DNA from: a virus | IMG/VR virus record: IMGVR_UViG_3300035670_000219 | Location: 1-60,868 of that record | DNA length: 60,868 bases | Strand: one strand, 5' to 3' | Part shown: one piece after another, positions 54,353-60,868 of the stretch | Layout of the letters: every line of letters starts with the position of its first letter | How positions within the stretch are numbered: position 1 is the stretch's first letter | Translations under genes and position numbers: made by a program | Notes under the pieces: generated by a model | The model's database searches: none | Told to the model about the DNA's origin: nothing | What the model saw: only the letters and a program-made list of their open reading frames with translations

Positions 54353-54839
54353 TCTGTTTGAGCTTTGGCTTGACAATCAAGACTCGGCAACGCAGGAAGC
54401 ATTTCTAGCGTTTGCTGAGTCTAATTATTCCTTGATTGAGTGCTATCTCTACGCTCGCTTCCTGGGCTACTCTGGGGCCATATCCTCTTGTGATTGCTGG
54501 TATCAACAGAACTATCCCAAGCCTGACCACAGGGAGATTTTGTTATTTGAGATTCAGGAGATGCAAGAAGATATTAAAAAACTCCGCGACGACATTGAGG
54601 CTGGTGTTGTAAAACGTGATTCAGGCGTTGCTCGTATTGCGGCAATGCAAAAAGAATTACGTAGTACTATTTCTCAAGTTGAAACTTTTACATCTAATAA
54701 GGATAAAAAAGGTTTGTTAATGGCAGGTGCCGATAGAGCATTGCGTGAAATACTTTCTATTTTTAAAGATGAGCCCATTGAAGGACCTCTGCAAGATGCC
54801 TCAATGAGTGTATGGGCTAAAATGCAGTTAAGCGAATAA
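54342..54839 (+). CDS. Terminase small subunit-like protein
   Basis: About 165 aa from the first conserved residue (N-S-D-L-F-E-L-W). The start is uncertain: the frame has no ATG between 54330 and 54355; ATA at 54342, GTGs upstream within the previous gene (for example at about 54270), or a +1 frameshift at TTC TGA T (54347-54353) are options. SLIECYLYARFLGYSGAISS looks helix-turn-helix-like, followed by a long helix VVKRDSGVARIAAMQKELRS. Position just before the large terminase supports the call. Confidence 0.5.
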   Translation: MNSDLFELWLDNQDSATQEAFLAFAESNYSLIECYLYARFLGYSGAISSCDCWYQQNYPKPDHREILLFEIQEMQEDIKKLRDDIEAGVVKRDSGVARIAAMQKELRSTISQVETFTSNKDKKGLLMAGADRALREILSIFKDEPIEGPLQDASMSVWAKMQLSE

Positions 54840-54844
54840 TTTTC

Positions 54845-54997
54845 ATGTCTAAAAATAAAATGCCTCCTGAACTCTTGGAGCATTTCAAAAAGAAAGAAGC
54901 CAAGAAAGAAGATGGCACAGAGATGAATGATAAAGAAAAGCGTCGCGCTGCTTTAGATAAAGCACGCAAGTATAAAGAACAGAAAGCAAAAAAATAA
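54845..54997 (+). CDS. 50-aa basic phage protein
   Basis: ATG 54845: MSKNKMPPELLEHFKKKEAK, then charged helix. The 'PPELLE.FKKK' pattern recurs in small proteins next to terminase genes of many phages, as I recall. Function unknown. Confidence 0.55.
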   Translation: MSKNKMPPELLEHFKKKEAKKEDGTEMNDKEKRRAALDKARKYKEQKAKK

Positions 54998-55028
54998 GTT
55001 AGTATCGTAGTAATTACGCATACTTTAC

Positions 55029-56555
55029 GTGGCTTCTCATATCCATCTTGCTTATCGACGTACAGCACTTGCCGCTGCAAAAAATCGTCAGATACGCAAG
55101 ACGGACAATCAAGAAGACCTGGAACGAGCACGAGAAGACTTTGGTTTTTTCTGTGAGTACGTCGCAGATAAACCACCTGCTCGGCATCACAAGGAATGGC
55201 ACAAGTACCTGGTAACACAAGACGATAGTCAGTGCCTTGTAAAAATTGGTGGACCGAATATTGATCTCTTAGCTCCACGGGGCTCAGCCAAATCTACCGT
55301 CCTTGGTTTGTTTACGGCATGGGCCATTGGAGTGCATACGGCCGACAAAAAACCATTGCAGATTCTTTATCTTTCTTATACGGTTGATATCGCACGTTCT
55401 AAGTCGGCAACGATTAAGAGAATCATTGAAAGTAAAAAATATCAAGAAGTTTTTCCAACGGTAAAGCTTTTAAAGAACGTAACCAGTAATGAGTATTGGT
55501 CAATTGACCATAAGTTTGCAGGTATTGATACAACCGGTGATGAGCAATTTACTCTTTGCGCTGCTGGCTTGAAAGGCTCGGTGACATCCAAGCGCTCTCA
55601 CCTTTGTATCATTGATGACCCTATTAAGAGTTCATCTGATATCTCTAACCCTGACATCAGGAAAATGATGCAGGACAACTGGAACGCCGTGATTGCACCA
55701 ACGATGTTCGAAGGTGCACGAGCGATTTGCCTTGGAACTAGATTCCGGCATGATGATATTCATGCGACTACTTTTAATGCGAATAACAACTGGATGCAGA
55801 TTGTCCTTCCGGCTGTTACCTCAGATCCCGTTACGGGAGATGAAGAATCTTATTGGCCGGAAATGTGGTCCTTATCGTATCTGAAAGAGAAAAAACGTCA
55901 GGCGCCAATTGCTTTTTCCTTTCAGTACATGAATCAGATTGTCAGACAGAACGAGTTGTCACTCGCTCCAGAACTCTTGATTAAAGCTGAGATTGCCACT
56001 GAGTTTGATTGTCTTGGCGTAGGGGTTGACCTATCCTCTGGCACAAAAGAAAAGAACGATTACACGGTGTTCGTATTGGGTGGTCGCATTGGAGACACGA
56101 TCCACATTATTGATTACCGCCGCTTGCGCGTCATGGGCAATCTAGAAAAACTAGATACTCTCAAAGAATTGCTTAATGATTGGTCCATCATTGGTAAAGA
56201 TCAAAACGATATTTATTTCCCTACTCATTCAACGTGTGACGTATGGTCTGAAGCGGTGCAGTACCAGGCTTCTTTAGAGGCTGATTTTAAACGCATCTGC
56301 TTGACAGGCGAAAATCTTTACAACTTAATTTGGCATCCGGTCAAGGGATTTCGTGGCGACAAACTTGCGCGTTTCCGTGGAATTATGGGTATGTTTGAAG
56401 ATCGCAAGATTATCTTCAATCGTTACCGAACCTTTACTGCAATGTTTGAGGAGCTGACCAACTTTGGTGTTAGCGGTCATGACGACTGTGTTGACGCCCT
56501 TGTATGGCTTGTGAACGGACTCATGAAGAAAGGAAAATTACAACTTGATTACTAG
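55029..56555 (+). CDS. Terminase large subunit
   Basis: 508 aa, GTG start. Walker A PRGSAKST near residue 83, Walker B HLCIIDDP near 191, and nuclease domain with GVGVDLSSGTKEKNDYTVF (first Asp) and GHDDCVDALVWLVNG (last Asp). It powers DNA translocation into the capsid and cuts the concatemer. The coiled-coil and portal genes follow. Confidence 0.9.
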   Translation: MASHIHLAYRRTALAAAKNRQIRKTDNQEDLERAREDFGFFCEYVADKPPARHHKEWHKYLVTQDDSQCLVKIGGPNIDLLAPRGSAKSTVLGLFTAWAIGVHTADKKPLQILYLSYTVDIARSKSATIKRIIESKKYQEVFPTVKLLKNVTSNEYWSIDHKFAGIDTTGDEQFTLCAAGLKGSVTSKRSHLCIIDDPIKSSSDISNPDIRKMMQDNWNAVIAPTMFEGARAICLGTRFRHDDIHATTFNANNNWMQIVLPAVTSDPVTGDEESYWPEMWSLSYLKEKKRQAPIAFSFQYMNQIVRQNELSLAPELLIKAEIATEFDCLGVGVDLSSGTKEKNDYTVFVLGGRIGDTIHIIDYRRLRVMGNLEKLDTLKELLNDWSIIGKDQNDIYFPTHSTCDVWSEAVQYQASLEADFKRICLTGENLYNLIWHPVKGFRGDKLARFRGIMGMFEDRKIIFNRYRTFTAMFEELTNFGVSGHDDCVDALVWLVNGLMKKGKLQLDY

Positions 56556-56582
56556 TTTTAAAATAAAAAGAAAAGTCTTGTG

Positions 56583-56876
56583 ATGGGACCCGAGTATATT
56601 GCTATAGGGCTAACCGCTATTGCCTCCTCAATCACAGGCGGTTCTTGGGTAGCCAATAAAATACTACAAAGGCAACACGAAAAAGTGCAGCAAGCTTTTG
56701 ATTACATCGGATCCCAGAAAAGACGGATTGATGTACTAGAAGATCAGATCAACCGAATGCCTTTGGATTACGTGTTAAAGGTTGATTTCTTAAGAGAAAT
56801 AAAAGAAATGCATGATAATTTTCGACAAATTAACGATAAGCTTGATAAGCTTATGGAAAAGATTTTGTCCAAATGA
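56583..56876 (+). CDS. Membrane-anchored coiled-coil protein
   Basis: 97 aa from ATG 56583 (MGPEYIAIGLTAIASSITGG); GTG 56580 is possible. One span, then a coiled coil (QKRRIDVLEDQINRM, QINDKLDKLMEKIL). Similar one-span coiled coils stand between terminase and portal in several phages. A spanin-like or anchor role is possible but unproven. 4-nt overlap with the next gene. Confidence 0.5.
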   Translation: MGPEYIAIGLTAIASSITGGSWVANKILQRQHEKVQQAFDYIGSQKRRIDVLEDQINRMPLDYVLKVDFLREIKEMHDNFRQINDKLDKLMEKILSK

Positions 56877-57055
56877 GCTACATCCTTGAAGTCCAGGAAG
56901 ATAACAACGGAGACTGCTTCTTGGAATTACCAGATGAATTAATTGAAAGCCTTGGCTGGCAGGAAGGAGATCTGCTTGACTGGGATGTCCGTTCCAATGG
57001 GATTATTTTGTCAAAAGTAAACGATCCCACTGGCTACGAAGTATTAGAAGAGTAA
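56873..57055 (+). CDS. AbrB/SpoVT-like protein
   Basis: 60 aa. FLELPDELIESLGWQEGDLL then GIILSKVNDPTG matches the swapped-hairpin AbrB-like fold: L-P-del-l..LGw..GD.l....... Probably DNA-binding, although in phages such proteins also occur as small unassigned ORFs in packaging operons. Confidence 0.65.
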   Translation: MSYILEVQEDNNGDCFLELPDELIESLGWQEGDLLDWDVRSNGIILSKVNDPTGYEVLEE

Positions 57056-57081
57056 AATAAAATTAAGAGAAGATTGCTTAA

Positions 57082-57453
57082 ATGACTACAAGTATCAAAG
57101 GTGGTATTCCGGTAGGCGGTAATCTTGCCTTTCGTGATCTTGTGTATCGTCCACAGATTGACGGTGCCCCTCAAATGATCCCCCTACCGTATTACGGTGA
57201 TCCGGGTGAGGTCATGAATTTGGCTCGTGATCCTAGTTTCAAGATCAACGCACCAAGCCCTTTCAAGAACATGCCTCAGTCTGAACTAGATCGGCTTAAA
57301 GATTGGGATAGCGATCCAGGTGCTCTTCAAGAATATTACAATCGCATTAATCTCCCCGGTCCAAAGTTATTCCCTCAGGCTTCTGTAATGGGAAATATGG
57401 GTAATGTTGCAGGTATGCTTCCTGGCGACATTGGTGCGAAATACGTTTACTAA
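57082..57453 (+). CDS. Late-operon hypothetical protein
   Basis: 123 aa, MTTSIKGGIPVGGNLAFRDL, proline- and glycine-rich. No motif. Upstream of the portal in the late operon; possibly a head-completion or connector piece. Confidence 0.5.
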   Translation: MTTSIKGGIPVGGNLAFRDLVYRPQIDGAPQMIPLPYYGDPGEVMNLARDPSFKINAPSPFKNMPQSELDRLKDWDSDPGALQEYYNRINLPGPKLFPQASVMGNMGNVAGMLPGDIGAKYVY

Positions 57454-57488
57454 ACTGCTAGTATCTATTCAAGACAACAGGATAAATA

Positions 57489-59771
57489 ATGGCAGACGCT
57501 AAAGCCAGGCTACAAGAGATCATCAATGCTTACATTGATAAAGACAGTTCTGTAACTGTTGATACCGGCATTGTTGCGTCCCACCTGGCTCAAATGAAAA
57601 TGTTTGGCATCCGCCAGGGTGTTGAATTTTTTCCAGGACAAGATAACTTCGGAAATCAACGCAAAGACTTTATTGACCGAGTTGTCAAATACAACCAGCT
57701 TGATGTACGCTTAGATTCCATCTGGGATTACTTTTTGTGTGATGGTACGGGCTTGTTTTATATACGCCCTACTACCAAGAACTACCGCATTTATTACTTC
57801 AGGGAGCATGAGTATAGAACTTTCTACAACGTAGATGGCGACCTGGAAGAAGTTGTGGTGATCTACAGCTATAAAGTTCGGCGCGGCAACGGTTTTGGCA
57901 GCATCAATACTACGAACTTGGTTGGTAAAACAACTTTAGAGAATACAGGTACCAAAAGATATATTCGCCTGTCAATCAAATCAAAAGAAATTACAGAAAC
58001 CCATTCTGAATCCGAGATGTCTTTTGACATGCCGGAGTTCATGGCCCCTGGTAAAACAAAGACTTTTGTTAACACTCTCAACTTTATTCCCTGTGTTGAG
58101 ATCTTCAACAATCCCAAAGGCTTCTCGAATGAAGGCGTAGGGGAGTTTGATGCGATGGCCAACCACATCATCACGCACGATGAAATGGTTCGCACCATGC
58201 GTAAGAACGTTCAGTTCTTTGGTAATCCAACTCTCCTCTCCTCTCGTCCCAAGACGGACTTGATTGAAGCTGGTGGCGACACCACAATTCAAAGACCTTC
58301 TATTGCAGCGAACTCTGGCTTTACAAGTCCCTCTTCTTTGAGCCAATCAATGTTCAAGGCTGACCCAGTCAGTCGCAGCATTGATGGTCAGATTCGTGTG
58401 CCAAGGATTATTGCAAACCTGGAACCAAACGACCGTGTTGGCTACATCGTTCCCGATGCTATCACTGGTGATCAGAATGCGTTTGCTCGTCAATATCGCG
58501 AAGAGATTCGTACAGCTTTAGGTGGTGTTGACGAATTGTCAATTTCTGCGGGTGTAACGGCAACAGAATATAAATCCCTCTTTGGTCGTGTATCTGCTAC
58601 ATCCAAGAAAAAAGCCAATGCCATTTATACGCATGGCATTTGTCGTTGCTTTGAATTGATTATTTATCAAGAAGAGCAACTCTTCAGGAGGACATTAGCT
58701 GCTTCTGCTGGTTTTGAAAAGCCTGTCCAACCATCTCCAGATGCACCACCGGAAGAATATGGTGCTTACGAAGAAGCCATGAAAGCCTTCGAAGATAAGC
58801 TAAAGTATCTGTTAATGGCTTGTATCGAAACAGGTCAATTACCACCCAAAGTACAAGGACTAATTCCTGATGGTGATCTAACTGTTCTGTGGCGTTGGTT
58901 AGGCCCGGTTTATGAGGACTCTACCCAAGACATCCTCAATAATTCAATCGTGGTCCGCAACCTACAAGAATTAGGTGTTGATAGCATTGAAGCACTGAAA
59001 TACCTCTTCCCGTCTAAGACGGATGAGGAACGGGCCGAGATGTTATCTGGGTTCCCATTCAGGATGGTTAACGAATTGCAGGGTGCTTATTCTGCATTCG
59101 CGAAACTGGTGGGGGGAATGATGCAGACTCCTCACCCGCAGGCACCAGACTTACCGATGGCTGCGGATCCAAGACTGGATTTGACTCCATATCTGTATCG
59201 AACATTAGAAGCCTTACAAAAGGAGATGAGTTATGCAGGACGCTACCGTCCAGTCGATCCCACAGACGAGCCAAGTACAGACAGCTCCAGCTCCGAGCAG
59301 CTACGTGGTTCCGTCAGCACCAGCAGCCCAAGCTTACCAAGCGGCTCCGGTGGCGTATCAGGTGGGTACGAGCTACCCCCAAGCAGTACCACAGGCGGCC
59401 CCCAGCTACCAATCCGCCCCTACTCAGTACGCCCCCCAATCCCAACCGGAGACGGCGGGCAGCAACCCATGGGAATCGGCGTTCAACAAAGTGGTGGGCC
59501 TGCTGAGCTCACCAGTGCAATCCCCGTTCCAGGGTCAACAATCGCCAGCGACGAGCTACAGCCCAGCCAACTTCGGGCAGCAAGCCAGCTACCTCAATAC
59601 GCCACAATCGGGTCAGCAGATCTCGTATCCCAACCAGACCTACTCGCCCAACTCTTCCCAAACCTCCTCGGCTCAATCCTTGGAGCAGGCAGCAAACTTC
59701 CTGAATCTGAGCGATCAAAGCCGGTACGTTCTAAGCGCGTACGGGGCAGAAGCTCCAGCAATTCTAAATGA
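57489..59771 (+). CDS. Portal protein with overprinted disordered tail
   Basis: 760 aa. The body (about 1-580) has the portal pattern of phages with long portals: FIDRVVKYNQLDVRLDSIWD, FDAMANHIITHDEMVRTMRK, LGGVDELSISAGVTATEYKS. Residues from about 582 become Ser/Pro/Gly/Gln-rich and end in basic PVRSKRVRGRSSS. These last ~179 codons overlap the scaffold-like gene in another frame. Portal is the DNA-entry ring at one capsid vertex. Confidence 0.8.
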   Translation: MADAKARLQEIINAYIDKDSSVTVDTGIVASHLAQMKMFGIRQGVEFFPGQDNFGNQRKDFIDRVVKYNQLDVRLDSIWDYFLCDGTGLFYIRPTTKNYRIYYFREHEYRTFYNVDGDLEEVVVIYSYKVRRGNGFGSINTTNLVGKTTLENTGTKRYIRLSIKSKEITETHSESEMSFDMPEFMAPGKTKTFVNTLNFIPCVEIFNNPKGFSNEGVGEFDAMANHIITHDEMVRTMRKNVQFFGNPTLLSSRPKTDLIEAGGDTTIQRPSIAANSGFTSPSSLSQSMFKADPVSRSIDGQIRVPRIIANLEPNDRVGYIVPDAITGDQNAFARQYREEIRTALGGVDELSISAGVTATEYKSLFGRVSATSKKKANAIYTHGICRCFELIIYQEEQLFRRTLAASAGFEKPVQPSPDAPPEEYGAYEEAMKAFEDKLKYLLMACIETGQLPPKVQGLIPDGDLTVLWRWLGPVYEDSTQDILNNSIVVRNLQELGVDSIEALKYLFPSKTDEERAEMLSGFPFRMVNELQGAYSAFAKLVGGMMQTPHPQAPDLPMAADPRLDLTPYLYRTLEALQKEMSYAGRYRPVDPTDEPSTDSSSSEQLRGSVSTSSPSLPSGSGGVSGGYELPPSSTTGGPQLPIRPYSVRPPIPTGDGGQQPMGIGVQQSGGPAELTSAIPVPGSTIASDELQPSQLRAASQLPQYATIGSADLVSQPDLLAQLFPNLLGSILGAGSKLPESERSKPVRSKRVRGRSSSNSK

Positions 59772-60216
59772 GTACGCCCTTCAACTCGAAGGGATGCTGG
59801 ATAGTGCTGTTGCCTGGGGACAAGATGCCCAAGCACGCATGGCAGCTGGTCAGCAACTGCTGAATGGCTATGCCGAATTTGCTATTGATGAGCACACCGA
59901 GAATCTTGCCTATAACGAGATTCTGACCAATCCCGATGTACTGAGCGATTACACGCTGCGTTTCTTTGGTCCCGAAGGTCCGTACCCTGTATACGAAAGC
60001 GAAGTTGAGCTTGAGACCCGTGGTTATCCCACTGCTCCCGTGAATGACTACGTTGGTCAGTTCCCTGCTCCTCCCGCAGCCGCTGCTCCCCAACAGCCTG
60101 AGAACTTCTGGGGCACCTTCAAGCAGCAAATGGATATGGATCCCAGTCAAGCCTGGCGCATCCTGAACCAAGCTCAGCCTCAAGTTGTTGCTAACAAACT
60201 GTTTGTGATGGAGTGA
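59233..60216 (+). CDS. Scaffold-like protein overlapping the portal gene
   Basis: 327 aa, ATG 59233 preceded by AAGGAG at 9 nt. First 150 residues are Ala/Pro/Gln/Ser-rich and probably disordered (QTAPAPSSYVVPSAPAAQAY). From about 150 the sequence is helical and better defined (DQSRYVLSAYGAEAPAILNE and later FFGPEGPYPVYESEVELET). Position between portal and the gene likely to be capsid fits a scaffold or capsid-assembly protein. The overlap with the portal is 539 nt. Confidence 0.6.
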   Translation: MQDATVQSIPQTSQVQTAPAPSSYVVPSAPAAQAYQAAPVAYQVGTSYPQAVPQAAPSYQSAPTQYAPQSQPETAGSNPWESAFNKVVGLLSSPVQSPFQGQQSPATSYSPANFGQQASYLNTPQSGQQISYPNQTYSPNSSQTSSAQSLEQAANFLNLSDQSRYVLSAYGAEAPAILNEYALQLEGMLDSAVAWGQDAQARMAAGQQLLNGYAEFAIDEHTENLAYNEILTNPDVLSDYTLRFFGPEGPYPVYESEVELETRGYPTAPVNDYVGQFPAPPAAAAPQQPENFWGTFKQQMDMDPSQAWRILNQAQPQVVANKLFVME

Positions 60217-60220
60217 GGCC

Positions 60221-60754
60221 ATGCGTCCACTTCTTAAATATGGTGTACCTGCTGCCGCCGCTTTAGGTGTTGGTGGGTACGCCCTTTCTCAAGGTGAAGA
60301 TCCAGGCTCCGCAATTCTTGCTGGAGCAGCTGGCGGCCTTGGTGGCGCAGCTGGTTTACTTGGTGCACGCGCACTTGCTGGCAAATACGCACCTGGCCTA
60401 TTAAAGGCTGTTAAAGAAGGTAAGGTCGCCGCCGAGAAATCTCTTCTAGAGTCTGCCATCGGTATGCCCGAAGGTTCCAGGCGCCAAAATGCCATCTTGG
60501 GTTTAATTGATAAATCTGTAGGGATTCCCATTCCTTCAGAGCAACAATTCACTCGTGGTGTTGGCAAGGGCATGGCTGCTGCCGCTGTACCTGCTGCAGC
60601 ACTTACTGCCGGTCTCGGTGGTGTTGCATTAGGTGCCATTCCTGGTGCAATGGGTATGCCGGGCTTCCAGCAAAGTGGCGCCATCGATCCCGAGTCGCCC
60701 TATGTATCCCAAAACCCCCGTGGCCTTGGGCCAACAACGATGCAGTACGTGTAA
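60221..60754 (+). CDS. Gly-zipper virion-type protein
   Basis: 177 aa. Two hydrophobic Gly-rich regions: GVPAAAALGVGGYALSQGED and MAAAAVPAAALTAGLGGVAL. Helical middle with KSLLESAIGMPEGSRR. Same architecture as late genes at 48789-51225. Between the scaffold-like gene and the next gene. Confidence 0.5.
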   Translation: MRPLLKYGVPAAAALGVGGYALSQGEDPGSAILAGAAGGLGGAAGLLGARALAGKYAPGLLKAVKEGKVAAEKSLLESAIGMPEGSRRQNAILGLIDKSVGIPIPSEQQFTRGVGKGMAAAAVPAAALTAGLGGVALGAIPGAMGMPGFQQSGAIDPESPYVSQNPRGLGPTTMQYV

Positions 60755-60787
60755 TAAATAAATTACCAACTGCTAAAATTTGTGTTA

Positions 60788-60810
60788 GATAAGACGTAAG
60801 TGTCTTTATC
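60788..60810 (+). promoter_or_regulatory. Hairpin in the leader of the last gene
   Basis: GATAAGAC GTAAGT GTCTTTATC, imperfect 8-bp stem, in the 98-nt leader. It could be a terminator-like or processing stem between the 60221 gene and the next. Confidence 0.4.
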
Positions 60811-60852
60811 TTTCACCCGATAAAAAACATCGACACTGGAGGATAAACCAAG

Positions 60853-60868
60853 GTGTTTATTGATAGCT
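60853..60868 (+). CDS. 5' fragment of the next gene (possibly major capsid)
   Basis: GTG 60853 follows ggagg with 7-9 nt spacing; five codons (GTG TTT ATT GAT AGC) are visible before the window ends. Position after portal and scaffold suggests the major capsid protein, but no sequence supports that. Confidence 0.35.

Noticed and set aside
59509-60222. Minus-strand frames opposite portal/scaffold
   Set aside because: Low-complexity reflections of the Pro/Gln/Ser-rich plus-strand genes with no start signals.

Overview
This window reads as part of a large tailed cyanophage genome that probably infects picocyanobacteria (Synechococcus/Prochlorococcus/Cyanobium type). The phage evidence is a terminase large subunit, a portal, a tail-fibre C-terminus, a cell-wall endolysin, a family A phage DNA polymerase and a primase-helicase. 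The cyanobacterial evidence is a high-light-inducible (Hli) chlorophyll-binding protein, an S-adenosylmethionine decarboxylase of the kind carried by cyanophages, and a DUF4278-like protein. Coding is very dense, with many 4-base ATGA overlaps. There is no rRNA, CRISPR array, integrase or transposase.

Layout. At 1-2.4 kb (+) are the end of a tail-fibre gene, two small tail-associated genes and a two-domain endolysin. At 2.4-11 kb (-) are small genes, a virion-type protein, an HNH-like protein, a 0.4 kb repeat-rich gap, a glycosyltransferase, speD, primase-helicase and a RecB-like nuclease. At 11-16.4 kb (+) are hli, a methyltransferase, basic small proteins, a tRNA-like region and a cluster of HNH genes. 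At 16.4-19.2 kb (-) are putative virion proteins and a Dps-like ferritin. At 19.2-29.9 kb (-) lie replication and recombination genes: Gp157-like, SSB, DNA polymerase and a GP88-like protein. At 30-32 kb is a GC-rich array of paralogous small genes. At 32-36 kb are thyX, flanked by two endonuclease genes, and tRNA-Leu. At 36-44.5 kb (-) is a chain of small early genes separated by repeated structured intercistronic elements, with a good promoter at its upstream end (about 44.08 kb). At 45.1-60.9 kb (+) is the late morphogenesis block: virion proteins, terminase subunits, portal, a scaffold-like protein and the start of a further gene.

How the genes fit together. The minus-strand early block supplies replication (primase-helicase, polymerase, SSB, exonuclease), thymidylate synthesis and host modulation (polyamine synthesis, Hli, Dps-like protein). 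The plus-strand block packages DNA and builds the particle.

Most unusual content: (1) four families of homologous RNA-like elements placed about 20-30 nt upstream of start codons in the early block, with compensatory base changes and, in two families, three-strand alternative pairings like those of switches; (2) about eight homing-type nuclease genes, several interrupting genes: a re-coded second copy of the thyX C-terminus downstream of an HNH gene, a DUF5872-like gene split in two, and a tRNA split by an HNH gene; (3) a 539-nt dual-coding overlap of portal and scaffold-like genes; (4) a large inverted repeat with iterons at 4.9-5.3 kb. All identifications are by eye from translated motifs; no database search was run.
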